From Pirellula staleyi DSM 6068 (lineage in GTDB: Bacteria > Planctomycetota > Planctomycetia > Pirellulales > Pirellulaceae): a stretch of DNA of 49,355 nt. Shown here in pieces: positions 1-8,766 of the stretch. The notes beneath the pieces are model-generated. The model was not told the origin of the DNA and made no database searches. It worked only from the letters and a program-made list of their open reading frames with translations. Location: the NCBI GenBank assembly GCA_945875845.1, contig CAMCMB010000052.1, positions 1 through 49,355 of the forward strand, in the 5' to 3' direction. Both the position numbers and the translations under genes were made by a program. The number at the start of each line of letters is the position of its first letter. Positions within the stretch are counted from its first letter, which is position 1.

Positions 1-227
1 CAATCCGCTTTACACGCGAACGAGTTTACTGATCTACGGGCTAACCCTCGTAAGATCGAATAGCAGCTTGCGGCGTACGACGGAAAATTTACCAACAATT
101 GTCCCGACCACCCTTGACACAAAACAATACATAGCAGCGAAAGGCGACACTATATTGACCAAGTGGTTCTAGCCACTTTACCTCACACCTTATACGTAGC
201 CCCCCGCCTCCAACCAACCCTCTCCAA

Positions 228-1520
228 ATGTTCTATCTACTTCGAAACTTTTGTGCTCTCGGCTTCCTATCCGCTTGCTATATGACAGCAACCTCTACCG
301 CTCACGGACAAGTCCCAAAAGCAAACCAAGACGAAGCTCTCGTAACGATGAGTCCGCTGCCGGATCCTCTTGTTGGGGCGGATGGCAAAAAAATTACCGA
401 TGCCAAGCAATGGCCCGCGCAACGTGAACGATTGCTCAAGCTCATCGGAGAAAACGAGTATGGTTTCCAACCCGATGGAAAAGCCGTTGTGAGTTGGGAT
501 GTCGTTGAGCAAGGATCGATGTTCGGCGGAACGACCCATCGGACTCAGTTTGTTGTCCACTTGAAAACCGACGCCGCCAGCATGGATATCGACTTCGTGC
601 TTTTCGCTCCGAATAAACCCGGCAAATCCAAGGGCTGTTTTCTTGGGCTCAATTTTCAGGGGAACCACACAGTCGATGCGGATACAGCCATCAGACTCCC
701 AAAGGGCTGGATGGCAAACGATACCAAAACAGGTGTGACCAATAATGTTGCGACCGAGAAAAATCGTGGTGGTCAAGATCGGAGGTGGCCCATTCGGGAA
801 ATCAACGAACGAGGCTATGCAGTTGCAACCGCCTACTATGGAGACCTCGATCCCGACTTTGACGACGGGTTCAAGAACGGGGTACATGCATTGTTTCCTT
901 CGTATCGCGCATCCTCGGAGCACCCGGATCGATGGGGCACCATCTCTGGTTGGGCGTGGGGTTTGTCGCGATTGATGGATGTTCTCGTCCAACAGCCGAC
1001 CATTGATCCGGATCGCGTTGCCGTCATTGGGCATTCGCGATTGGGAAAAACAAGTTTGTGGGCCGGAGCGACCGACCCTCGATTCTCGATGGTCATTTCG
1101 AACAATTCGGGATGCGGCGGGGCTGCTTTGGAACGTCGTAACTTTGGGGAAACAGTCGCAAGGATTAATACATCCTTTCCTCATTGGTTCTGCCCCAATT
1201 TCAAAAGGTACAACCAAAACGAAGTCGCTTTGCCCTTCGACCAACATACGCTAGTGGCTTGTATCGCTCCGCGACCCGTCTACATCGCAAGCGCCACAGA
1301 AGACCTTTGGGCGGACCCAAAGGGGGAGTATTTGAGCGGCTGGTTTGCGACGCCCGTTTATCAACTGCTCGGCCACAAAGGGCTTCCTTCGGAAATGCCT
1401 CCGGCTGCGGACATCAATGTGGGCGATCGTATCGGATACCATAACCGAACCGGGGCGCACGACATCCTTTCGTATGATTGGCAGCAGTACATGAACTTCG
1501 CAGATCGACATTGGCGTTAG
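228..1520 (+). CDS. Secreted CE15 glucuronoyl methylesterase
   Basis: Predicted carbohydrate esterase family 15 protein, which cleaves the ester between 4-O-methyl-glucuronic acid of xylan and lignin alcohols. The 430-residue protein opens with a signal peptide (hydrophobic stretch about residues 8-26, cleavage near THA/HGQ), so it acts outside the cytoplasm. The nucleophile motif GHSRLGK lies near residue 270, followed by WAGATDPRF and NNSGCGGAA, as in bacterial CE15 enzymes. The C-terminal RTGAHDIL carries the catalytic His. The upstream GNHTV stretch is also typical of the family. Length is normal. Seventy-five bases separate it from cobT, with no sign that they share a function. Bacterial CE15 members vary in substrate, so the exact ester is inferred. 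Confidence 0.88.
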   Translation: MFYLLRNFCALGFLSACYMTATSTAHGQVPKANQDEALVTMSPLPDPLVGADGKKITDAKQWPAQRERLLKLIGENEYGFQPDGKAVVSWDVVEQGSMFGGTTHRTQFVVHLKTDAASMDIDFVLFAPNKPGKSKGCFLGLNFQGNHTVDADTAIRLPKGWMANDTKTGVTNNVATEKNRGGQDRRWPIREINERGYAVATAYYGDLDPDFDDGFKNGVHALFPSYRASSEHPDRWGTISGWAWGLSRLMDVLVQQPTIDPDRVAVIGHSRLGKTSLWAGATDPRFSMVISNNSGCGGAALERRNFGETVARINTSFPHWFCPNFKRYNQNEVALPFDQHTLVACIAPRPVYIASATEDLWADPKGEYLSGWFATPVYQLLGHKGLPSEMPPAADINVGDRIGYHNRTGAHDILSYDWQQYMNFADRHWR

Positions 1521-1595
1521 TTCCGAGGCGGGTAACGACTTTTGCGTTTAGCGGCGCTCCCTTAAACAAATAACGGAAGGGTATTAGGGTGACAC

Positions 1596-2621
1596 ATGAT
1601 TCCAACACTTTCCATCCGTTCGCACATCGACGGTCTCATCAAACCACAAGGCTCGCTCGGCCAGTGGGAAAATTTGGCGGAACGCATTTGCCTGACGCAA
1701 CGAACATTGACGCCGGTGGTGAGTCCTGCGGAGCTCATTGTTTTTGTGGCGGACCATGGGGTCGTGCAGTCTGGCGTGTCGCTTTGGCCTTCCACTGTGA
1801 CGACAATCATGGCGGAGCAGATTGCAGTGGGTTTTTCGGCGTCTGCGGTTCTTGCCAAGCAATACGGAGTGGACTATCGCGTCGTCGATGTTGGCACGAT
1901 CCATCCGCCAAAAATCGAGCATCCCAAGTTCTCCGATCGTCGAGTCGCTGCCGGCACGCGGAATCTGCGAAATGAGTCCGCCATGACTTTGCATGAGTTC
2001 CGGCAAGCACTTTCCATCGGAGTGGATGAGGCTCGCATGACCTTCGTACGTGGTGCAAAAGTAGTCATCGGTGGAGACATGGGGATCGGTAACACAACAT
2101 CCGCAAGCTGCCTCGCACGCCTGCTGGCAGACGTGCCGCTGGAAGATGTTATCGGTAATGGAGCGGGCACCACGGAGCAAACGCTCCAAGCGAAACGAGA
2201 TGCCGTTCAGATCGCAACCGATCATGTGTTGGAGCGTTGTGGTCGATCGATCGACGAAGCTGCGTTAGCGGCTGTGAGCGGTTTTGAGATCGTAGCGTTG
2301 GCGGGGTTTTATGTGCAAGCTGCCAAGCAAAAGCAAACGATACTGCTGGATGGGATGATCGCAACCGCCGCGGCTTTGATCGCGCAAAAGATCTCGAGAG
2401 ACGTCGTCGATCATATGATTGCAGCCCATCAATCGGAGGAACCAGCCCATGCTGGCATGCTTGCCCAATTAGGGCTCCAGCCGATGCTGAAGTGGAACAT
2501 GCGGCTCGGCGAGGGTACCGGTGCCTTGGCGCTGTACCCGTTGGTAACGGGCGCTGTCGCATGGTTGACGCAGATGGCAAAATTAAGTGATCTGAATTTA
2601 AGTTCGTCGCACCAGGAGTGA
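1596..2621 (+). CDS. cobT: Nicotinate-nucleotide-dimethylbenzimidazole phosphoribosyltransferase CobT
   Basis: CobT transfers the phosphoribosyl group of nicotinate mononucleotide to a benzimidazole base, giving the alpha-ribazole phosphate used as the lower ligand of cobamides. The 341-residue length fits the family. Visible hallmarks are the N-terminal KPQGSLG, FVADHGVV near residue 50, the glycine-rich GDMGIGNTTSAS near residue 160 and GNGAGTT shortly after. The C-terminal part has HQSEEPAH and LRLGEGTGA-type segments (here MRLGEGTGA), near the expected catalytic Glu. It is followed after three bases by an oxidoreductase whose ribosome binding site lies inside the cobT end, so the two are probably cotranscribed. 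No other cobamide gene is nearby. The B12-dependent reductase at 38-41 kb is a plausible consumer of the product. Confidence 0.95.
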   Translation: MIPTLSIRSHIDGLIKPQGSLGQWENLAERICLTQRTLTPVVSPAELIVFVADHGVVQSGVSLWPSTVTTIMAEQIAVGFSASAVLAKQYGVDYRVVDVGTIHPPKIEHPKFSDRRVAAGTRNLRNESAMTLHEFRQALSIGVDEARMTFVRGAKVVIGGDMGIGNTTSASCLARLLADVPLEDVIGNGAGTTEQTLQAKRDAVQIATDHVLERCGRSIDEAALAAVSGFEIVALAGFYVQAAKQKQTILLDGMIATAAALIAQKISRDVVDHMIAAHQSEEPAHAGMLAQLGLQPMLKWNMRLGEGTGALALYPLVTGAVAWLTQMAKLSDLNLSSSHQE

Positions 2622-2624
2622 TTC

Positions 2625-3659
2625 ATGATTCGAGTTGGTTTGGTTGGCATAGGGTTCATGGGTTGGATTCATCAGCTTGCATATCGCCGAAGCCCTCGCG
2701 CGAAATTGGTTGCTTTTTGTTCCAGCGATGCAAAGAAGCGAGCTGGCGATTGGCGAGGCATTCAAGGAAATTTCGGTCCCCCTGGAACCCAAATTTCGCT
2801 CGAGGGGATCGAGGTCTTCGAATCGCTCGAAGCCATGGTGCGATCGCCGGACATCGATGTGATCGACATTTGTTTACCTCCGCACTTGCATACGGCCGCA
2901 GCGATTTTGGCAATGGAACATGGCAAAGATGTCCTTTGCGAAAAGCCACTCGCGCTGAACCCAATCGACTGTCAAAGCATCCTGAGCACAGCCGATCGCA
3001 CGCGGCGACTTGCCCTGGTCGCACATGTGCTGCCCTACATGGGTGCATTTGCATACGCCAACCAAATCGTTGCAAAGGGGACCTACGGAGCGCCCATTGG
3101 AGGTTATTTCAAGCGCATTATTTCCGACCCAACCTGGATTCCTGATTTCTATTCCAAGGACAAAGTCGGAGGCCCTTTGGTCGACTTGCATGTCCACGAT
3201 TTGCATTGGATACAATTGCTTTTTGGCAAACCGCTGGGTGTACACGCGGTTGGACGGATGCAAGGTGACGTGGCTAAGTTTGTGCACGTGATCTACGACT
3301 ATGGCAAAAAGAACTTGGCTGTGTCGAGTTCTTCAGGAGTGATCGATGGACCAGGCAGGCCATTCACACATGGATTTGAATTGCACCTCGAGGATGCAAC
3401 CTTGCAACACGAGTTTGCAGCCTTTAGCGACACGGCAGAAACCATGCCCTTGAAAATCGTAACACGCGATGGGCAGGTTATCCGACCCGAATTGCCCGCG
3501 GGCGACGATGTCGATGCGTTCGTATTGGAAATTGAGGACATGGCCGAAAGTGTGACAACACGCAACGCGGCACCGCGACTCAATGGGGTTCTTGCGTCTC
3601 AAGCCATTGAACTTGCGATCGCCATTCAAGACCAGCTTGCAAGCAAATACCTCGGCTAG
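2625..3659 (+). CDS. Gfo/Idh/MocA family oxidoreductase
   Basis: NAD(P)-dependent sugar or inositol dehydrogenase-like protein of 344 residues. The Rossmann motif GLVGIGFMG is at residues 5-13 and the family signature CEKPLALN near residue 107 contains the catalytic Lys of the EKP motif. The second half is the alpha/beta dimerisation and substrate domain, with DLHVHDLHW near residue 190 where family members often carry active-site His. There is no signal peptide, unlike many planctomycete paralogues, so it should be cytoplasmic. An AGGAG ribosome binding site sits at the end of cobT and the genes are three bases apart. The TAG stop (3657-3659) lies inside the left end of a palindromic repeat. 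The substrate cannot be told from sequence. Confidence 0.9.
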   Translation: MIRVGLVGIGFMGWIHQLAYRRSPRAKLVAFCSSDAKKRAGDWRGIQGNFGPPGTQISLEGIEVFESLEAMVRSPDIDVIDICLPPHLHTAAAILAMEHGKDVLCEKPLALNPIDCQSILSTADRTRRLALVAHVLPYMGAFAYANQIVAKGTYGAPIGGYFKRIISDPTWIPDFYSKDKVGGPLVDLHVHDLHWIQLLFGKPLGVHAVGRMQGDVAKFVHVIYDYGKKNLAVSSSSGVIDGPGRPFTHGFELHLEDATLQHEFAAFSDTAETMPLKIVTRDGQVIRPELPAGDDVDAFVLEIEDMAESVTTRNAAPRLNGVLASQAIELAIAIQDQLASKYLG

Positions 3660-3781
3660 CGGCTTGTTGATTTAGTGAAATCGTTATTGGGTAAGGGTGG
3701 TGCGACGGACTTCCAAGTCCGTCAATGGGGAATTCGACGGACTAGGAAGTCCGTCGTACCATGAAATCAACAGCCCGCTAG
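3656..3781. repeat. Palindromic repeat family A, copy 1
   Basis: A 126-bp element with imperfect terminal inverted repeats (ctagcggcttgttgattt on the left, the reverse complement of ctagcgggctgttgattt on the right). The core holds two adjacent palindromes, gacggacttccaagtccgtc and gacggactaggaagtccgtc, that can each form a hairpin or pair with one another. It is inverted relative to copies at 9597-9714 and 21442-21570. It begins at the stop codon of the upstream oxidoreductase. Confidence 0.9.
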
Positions 3782-3902
3782 TCCCGTAGGGCTTGCGCAG
3801 TCGTCACCAACCGCAATCGCAGCTTTTCAATGAAAGTATCGAGTTCACCTGTCGAAAGAACAAGACGAAGTTTTTTCTCGATCACTGAAGAGATCTATCG
3901 CC

Positions 3903-4190
3903 ATGGACATTGACCGCAACCGATACTTTATGCTCGGCATCATACTCTTCCTACTTGGGTTGCAGTTTCGTATCGTCGACTCGTTTGTTCTCAACGAGAG
4001 CAGCACCAGAGCGCTCCATCGTTTTGTCCAAAAATCCAACATCGCGGACAGCAACGTGGCCACCAACGTCTACATGAAAGTCGGTGCGCCCAAGAAGAAC
4101 TTGCGTCCACCCAATTGGTTAGGTTTCGTATTGCTGTCCGTCGGTGGAGTCATGTCGTTGCACGCTTTGGTTTTGCCAAAGAGTAAGTAA
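3903..4190 (+). CDS. Small hypothetical membrane protein
   Basis: A 95-residue protein of unknown function. Two hydrophobic segments are visible, about residues 9-28 (FMLGIILFLLGLQF) and 74-91 (WLGFVLLSVGGVMSLHALV), separated by a polar loop of about 45 residues that would face one side of the membrane. A purine-rich GAAGAG precedes the ATG. No family is recognised. It lies alone between a palindromic repeat and the leader of the TolC-like gene. The paired membrane segments and clean start support a real gene, but composition is the only evidence. Confidence 0.55.
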   Translation: MDIDRNRYFMLGIILFLLGLQFRIVDSFVLNESSTRALHRFVQKSNIADSNVATNVYMKVGAPKKNLRPPNWLGFVLLSVGGVMSLHALVLPKSK

Positions 4191-4334
4191 ATCCCGACGT
4201 CCGCCGAGAACCAAATGGAGGCCCCCTTTTCACCGATCCGGTTTTTGCCAGCAAACCCCATCGGAAAAATCTAATTAATCGTCAAAGTTTGCCAGGCTTG
4301 CTGCCGATACTCTTTTCGTACCCTTCGTGTGCGA

Positions 4335-4404
4335 TCGCTTTTCGAGGCGCGTCGCATTTAAAGAGTGCGTTAGGGGGGCACCTAACACAAGTATCGAAAA
4401 GCGA
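4335..4404. other. Structured intergenic element upstream of TolC-like gene
   Basis: The 335 bases between the small membrane protein and the TolC-like start hold a nested inverted repeat: an 11-bp perfect outer arm (tcgcttttcga at 4335-4345 with its complement at 4394-4404) and a 6-bp inner arm (gttagg at 4369-4374, cctaac at 4381-4386) around a gggggca-type loop. It ends about 120 bases before the ATG at 4526. It could be an mRNA leader structure or another repeat type. No T run follows, so a simple terminator is unlikely. Nothing else is apparent in this gap. Confidence 0.45.
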
Positions 4405-4525
4405 ATGCTGTCATTTCTGATCGCTAGGTGGCGATTGGATTTGACGCATTGGACCTGATACGCAGCAAATGTTGCGAGGGGTCAGCGCGGCTCGAAACAC
4501 GTCGATAGACGGGACCTCCTGGCAC

Positions 4526-6751
4526 ATGAAACGCTACCTAACACGATTGATTGCTGGTTTGCAAATCGGATGCATTACGCTGACCGGTTGCCACCCCACT
4601 CAGCCGTTCTTCTTGAGCGAACGCGGGGATCTAGCGCACTACATCGATCGCGCTCAGCATATCGACTACGCCGATCTGAATACCGAGCCGCTACCGGAAG
4701 CGAGCCAGTCTCGCGTCCCACACTCACTCGATAACCAGAACTTCGAGTACTTGGATCTCACGCTCGAAGAATGCATCGCGTATGCATTGGTGAACACACA
4801 GGTCGTACGTGCTTTGCCGGGTTCGCAGCGACAGAACTTCGACATGGCAGCTACCATCCTGTCGAGTCCTTCCCAGCAGCTCGCCACCGCACACGACCCA
4901 GCTATTACCGCCACCACGACCAATTCCCAGCCGCTAACGGTCGATCAAAACGGAAGTCGAATTCTTCCACGCGGTTCTGCACGAGCGAACCAAGTGGGTG
5001 GGGTCGAAGACGCCCTCAGCGAATTTGATGCACAGTGTAGTTCTTTCATGTCTTTCAACACGACAGACCGAGCCCGAAACGTCGGTGCAGGAAATGTGTT
5101 CAACCCACAGTTCTTCATGGCGCGCGATACCACTGCACAAATGTCCCTTTCGAAACGGATCGCGACAGGCGGCGTGGTTACCGCTCGCTCTCAATCGATC
5201 TACTCGAACAACAACATACCAACACAGGCCTCTGGTGCGGGAAACTTTGGCCGGGCAGTTCCGAGCGATTACACGCAGGTCTTGGAATTTCAAGTACTGC
5301 ATCCCTTGATGCGGGGACGCGGGACAATGGTCAACCGAATTCCTGTTGTCTTGGCGCGCATCAATGAAGATATTTCGATCGGACAATATGAGGAGCGTAT
5401 TCGCAACTTAGTACGGGACGTTGAATTCGCGTACTGGGATCTCTTTGCTGCTTACTGGAATGTCGATACCGCTCGCATGGCTCGCGATAGTGCCGCCGCC
5501 GCGCATAAGGTCGCGTTTGCTATCCGCGAAGGGGGAGCCGCTTTCACTGCGGAAGCACAAGCGAAATATACGGTCCATCAGTTTCAAGCGCAGCTCGATG
5601 CAGCGGTCTCTGGCGGAGGGCAAAGCAACGACCCAGGACTATTCGGACGCGAGCAACACCTGCGATTCCTGATGCAGTGGGCACCTACGGATGGACGACT
5701 GATCCGACCGACCGATAAACCCGCCATCGGCTTGGCTGAATTCGATTGGGATACCATTCGAGCAGAGACGCTGACTCGCAACATTGATGTGCGGCAACAT
5801 AAGTGGATTGTCAAGCAAAAGGAACTTGAACTTATCTCGGCCAAAAACCAAGCTCTTCCTGACTTGAATCTCTCGACAACCTACCGTTGGCTCGGTGTCG
5901 GTGGTTCGCTTCTCAACAACAACGGCGGCAATCCACCATTCCCAACAGGGGGTGGCAGCGCGAGTGCATTTGAGGAGCTCTTGGGTGGCAATTTCCAAGA
6001 AGGTGCCGTCCGCTTGGAATTCACACCCAATGCGATTGGTTCGCGTCGGGCACTCAACGACGTCGCTAACAAACAACTTGACCTCGCTCGCTCTCACCGC
6101 ATCCTTGAAACCAAAGAGGAAGCAGCGGTAAGCAAGCTGAGCGGACTTTGGCAACAAGTCGATAGTTGGCACAAGCAAATGACGCAACAGTTCCACGCTT
6201 TCGCTGCGGCTCAAGAAAGCGTTGCAGTGACGGCAGACACAATCGCACTCGGAGGCGGCGGCAGTTTCAACCAATTGATGGATCAACTACTGCGATTTCA
6301 ACAAAACCGAGCATCGGCGGGCCAGGGCTACATTCGTGCACTGTCGGAATACAACAAGTCACTTGTGGAAATCCATGCGATCAAAGGTTCATTGCTTGAG
6401 TACAACAACATCTTGCTCGAAGAAGGCCTGTGGCCAGAAAAGGCTTATTGGGACGCTCACGAGCGAGCAAGGGAACGCGATGCGGCTCGATTCATCGACT
6501 ACGGTGCGAGTCGACCCAAGGTAATTACTCGGGGGGAATTCAATCAGTTCACCGGACAAGCTAACGCCCAAGCCCGGCCAGGGAACCCAAATCGAAGCGA
6601 GTCAGCACCGGCCAAGAGCGATGCGAAACCTGACGCTATGCCTGAGATCGTTCCAAGTCCGCCAAAGAACTACGGCGATGTCCCTGAGAAACGAGCGAGC
6701 CAACCAGTAGAACCCAAGTTCAATTGGGCCAATGATTCAACGAAGTTATAA
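4526..6751 (+). CDS. TolC-family outer-membrane efflux lipoprotein
   Basis: Outer-membrane channel protein of the TolC/OEP type, expected to form the exit duct of a tripartite efflux or type I secretion pump. I place the start at 4526, not the upstream in-frame ATG at 4469, because it gives a lipoprotein signal peptide with lipobox LTGC (Cys 22). Past an N-terminal linker, the LTLEECIAYALVNT stretch is the usual start of an OEP repeat (LTLEEAIQLAL-like). Long amphipathic helices with residues such as DVEFAYWDLFAAYW and a second OEP half follow. The mature length of about 720 residues exceeds classical TolC (about 470). The excess is in Gly/Asn-rich insertions and a Pro-rich C-terminal tail. 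No pump or adaptor gene is adjacent. Confidence 0.85.
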   Translation: MKRYLTRLIAGLQIGCITLTGCHPTQPFFLSERGDLAHYIDRAQHIDYADLNTEPLPEASQSRVPHSLDNQNFEYLDLTLEECIAYALVNTQVVRALPGSQRQNFDMAATILSSPSQQLATAHDPAITATTTNSQPLTVDQNGSRILPRGSARANQVGGVEDALSEFDAQCSSFMSFNTTDRARNVGAGNVFNPQFFMARDTTAQMSLSKRIATGGVVTARSQSIYSNNNIPTQASGAGNFGRAVPSDYTQVLEFQVLHPLMRGRGTMVNRIPVVLARINEDISIGQYEERIRNLVRDVEFAYWDLFAAYWNVDTARMARDSAAAAHKVAFAIREGGAAFTAEAQAKYTVHQFQAQLDAAVSGGGQSNDPGLFGREQHLRFLMQWAPTDGRLIRPTDKPAIGLAEFDWDTIRAETLTRNIDVRQHKWIVKQKELELISAKNQALPDLNLSTTYRWLGVGGSLLNNNGGNPPFPTGGGSASAFEELLGGNFQEGAVRLEFTPNAIGSRRALNDVANKQLDLARSHRILETKEEAAVSKLSGLWQQVDSWHKQMTQQFHAFAAAQESVAVTADTIALGGGGSFNQLMDQLLRFQQNRASAGQGYIRALSEYNKSLVEIHAIKGSLLEYNNILLEEGLWPEKAYWDAHERARERDAARFIDYGASRPKVITRGEFNQFTGQANAQARPGNPNRSESAPAKSDAKPDAMPEIVPSPPKNYGDVPEKRASQPVEPKFNWANDSTKL

Positions 6752-6792
6752 ATGCGAACAGCGAAAGCTGTGAACGAGTGGTAGGGGGAAAA

Positions 6793-6835
6793 ACTCATAG
6801 GATGGTTGGCCGAATAGGCCAACCATCCTATGAGT
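6793..6835. terminator. 19-bp perfect hairpin after TolC-like gene
   Basis: A perfect 19-bp stem (6793-6811 with 6817-6835) closes a gaata loop, 41 bases after the TolC-like stop. It could end transcription, but only a short catttaac follows rather than a T run, so it may instead be a palindromic repeat of the type seen elsewhere in the window. Confidence 0.5.
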
Positions 6836-6912
6836 CATTTAACGCCTAGGTGTTTTCGTTCTCGTTACCACGCTGCCCATGCGTTTTCTCCACCTCGCCC
6901 CGCTTTATTGCT

Positions 6913-7120
6913 CGGGAGGGTGAGGCCACCCCTCTAAACATGTTTTCCTCGACTTTGCCCAATCCATCCATTGCTTGGGCCCAATCCATCCATTGCTTGG
7001 GAGGGTGAGGCTCCTGCCGAACCATGGCGTATTAAGCTCGGCAGGAGCCTCGCCCTCCCATTGGTTTCCAATGCATTCGACATTGCAAAGATGTTTAGAG
7101 CAGGAGCCTCGCCCTCCCAG
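6913..7120. repeat. Palindromic repeat family B, copy 1
   Basis: A roughly 208-bp element built on the palindrome gggagggtgaggctcctgcc ... ggcaggagcctcgccctccc (about 7000-7060), with outer sub-repeats at both ends. It also contains a 22-bp unit duplicated in tandem (6958-6979 and 6980-7001, beginning cccaatccatcc). Copies in the other orientation are at 19956-20040 and 31993-32176. It ends two bases before the stop codon of ygfZ. Small ORFs reading through it (GEAPAEP motif) are judged spurious. Confidence 0.9.
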
Positions 7121-7122
7121 CG

Positions 7123-8043
7123 CTACAACACGACGGCTCGGGAACTGTTCACGACAAGCTCTTGTCCGGTTTTGAAGTGACTTCGTTTTACATAAGCCAA
7201 CGCAAGGCACCGACCATTCGCGACATCCAAGGCGGAGGAGCAAATGGTTCCGACATCCTTGCCATCGCTTTGGACCACGGACTGTGGCTGCGGAGCAAGG
7301 TCGCTTTCGATCGCGATTCGCACCAATTTTTTTTGTACTTGCCCAAGTGCATCCAATCTCGCGATCGTCTCCTGTCCCAAGTAACACCCTTTATTAAAAG
7401 AGATTGCCAAGTCGTTGCGATCCAATTCTTGCGGCAAGTTTCGCTCGTCTAGGTCGATTCCGTACCAAGGCCAAGCGGCTTGAATACGAAGCAATTCCCA
7501 TTCGCGTCGCTCGTTCATATCGCTCTCGACGCACCCGTCGCCCAAACGATCCCGTATCGGCTGATCGCTTGCCCCATTTGCAATGAGCCCCAGCACGGAC
7601 TCAGGCCCAATCCAAGCGGCATGAATAAGCACGATCGATTCTTTGTCCTTTTCCAATCGACTCGCGTTGCGTGCTTCGGGTACGCTTTCGAGTGGGACCG
7701 AACAAGCATTTGCAGCCGTCAACCGGTCCCGAAAAATCCATAGCCGAAAGTCATTGCTCAGATCGCTTAAGATCGCATCCTCTCGGATGATGTATCGATC
7801 GAAATGGGGTATCAATTTGCTCGCTTGGTTCGGAACCGTAACCAAATACGCTTCCTCATCGAGTGCAAACGCGATCCCGTGTCCAAACGTTCTCCCTTTG
7901 ATATCGGTCACAAACGTCTCGACGGCCTGTCCAGCGCTCAGTTTGCGTAAATCTTGTGTGCAAAGATTATTATAGACGCGACAACGGTCCTTGCCTCGAA
8001 AGCAAAGGACAGTACCTTGACCTACCTGAAAAGCACTGGGCAT
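7123..8043 (-). CDS. ygfZ: YgfZ/GcvT-like folate-binding protein
   Basis: A 306-residue member of the YgfZ (CAF17, IBA57-like) family, a folate-binding relative of the glycine-cleavage T protein that helps assemble or repair Fe-S clusters in certain enzymes. The diagnostic motif KGCYLGQE is near residue 222 and contains the conserved Cys. The N-terminal part has LRKLSAGQAVETFVTDIKGR, matching the family's folate-binding T-protein fold. It is the last gene of a tight minus-strand group, seven bases after the membrane protein at 8051-8764, which follows greA. The 3' end runs to within two bases of a family B repeat, but the final coding residues (SSRAVVL) lie outside it. The stop is TAG. Confidence 0.88.
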   Translation of the reverse strand: MPSAFQVGQGTVLCFRGKDRCRVYNNLCTQDLRKLSAGQAVETFVTDIKGRTFGHGIAFALDEEAYLVTVPNQASKLIPHFDRYIIREDAILSDLSNDFRLWIFRDRLTAANACSVPLESVPEARNASRLEKDKESIVLIHAAWIGPESVLGLIANGASDQPIRDRLGDGCVESDMNERREWELLRIQAAWPWYGIDLDERNLPQELDRNDLAISFNKGCYLGQETIARLDALGQVQKKLVRIAIESDLAPQPQSVVQSDGKDVGTICSSALDVANGRCLALAYVKRSHFKTGQELVVNSSRAVVL

Positions 8044-8050
8044 ATCGGCA

Positions 8051-8764
8051 CTAATCTTTCACGTCGAGCGCTTCGTCAATCACTTCCAAAAACACTTGGG
8101 ACACGCTCTTGTTATACGGCTCTTTGGAAATAACCAACTTGTCGCATATAGTAGCCACCCTGCGTTGGAACTCTCGCAAACGTTCGTCGTTTACGTCATC
8201 GCGAATGGAGAGACGGCCTGAACGCTTCTCCTTGATTGCAACATTTTGAACCCCGAGTTCCATATCTTGTACGGATAGTTTCCCGTCTGCAGCAGCATAC
8301 AGCCACCGATCGCAACTGACCGAAAATTCGGCTTTTTCCTGAGCCGTGAATCCGGCAGATGCGTTTGCTTTTGCAATGAGTTGCTCAACAACACCCCACT
8401 GCAATACTGGACTGTCGGTCAATCGGATGGCCAATCTCGAGAGCTGCCGCGAACTGAGTGCCTCGCGTTCCATTTCCGACGCTAGGCTGTTCAATCGCTC
8501 GACGATGTTTTGTCGGTCCATGGGGCTCAACGAGGACTGCTCGACCCAGGGAATAATTTGCTCACGCACGGAATAAGCCGCTCGTTTGCCTTGATTGGTG
8601 TTCAACAACGCAGCTAAGGCGATCATGCCGACACTTAGGATCACCGCGCCCACAATGACCACGATCAGGCAGGCGGGTCCCCAGGAAACATCTTTTTGCT
8701 CACCAACGGCACCGTGTTCAGGGGTAGTACCGTGTTCTGTGAGTGCTTTTTTTGAATCCGGCAT
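8051..8764 (-). CDS. Hypothetical single-pass membrane protein
   Basis: A 237-residue protein without a recognised family. It has a short polar N-terminus (about 28 residues), one strong transmembrane segment about residues 32-54 (CLIVVIVGAVILSVGMIALAALL), and a soluble region of about 180 residues rich in Arg, Glu and Ser that reads as mostly helical. Positive residues after the segment (NQGKR) suit either topology. It begins two bases after the greA stop and ends seven bases before ygfZ, so it is almost certainly translated from the same message. A link with transcription elongation or Fe-S repair would be only guilt by association. Confidence 0.75.
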   Translation of the reverse strand: MPDSKKALTEHGTTPEHGAVGEQKDVSWGPACLIVVIVGAVILSVGMIALAALLNTNQGKRAAYSVREQIIPWVEQSSLSPMDRQNIVERLNSLASEMEREALSSRQLSRLAIRLTDSPVLQWGVVEQLIAKANASAGFTAQEKAEFSVSCDRWLYAAADGKLSVQDMELGVQNVAIKEKRSGRLSIRDDVNDERLREFQRRVATICDKLVISKEPYNKSVSQVFLEVIDEALDVKD

Positions 8765-8766
8765 TG

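Noticed and set aside
1-63. Possible tail of an upstream gene (20 codons to a TAG at 61-63)
   Set aside because: Too short to identify, and other frames are equally open; bases 1-227 carry no supported feature.
267-1247. A 326-codon open frame on the minus strand
   Set aside because: Antisense to the CE15 esterase; no recognisable domains.
1521-1595. Cobalamin riboswitch before cobT
   Set aside because: The gap is only 75 bases and has no matching core.
5639-6286. A 215-codon minus-strand open frame
   Set aside because: Antisense to the TolC-like gene.
6971-7180. Small ORFs with the GEAPAEP motif
   Set aside because: They come from reading through palindromic repeat B on either strand; the same peptide appears at 31988-32188.
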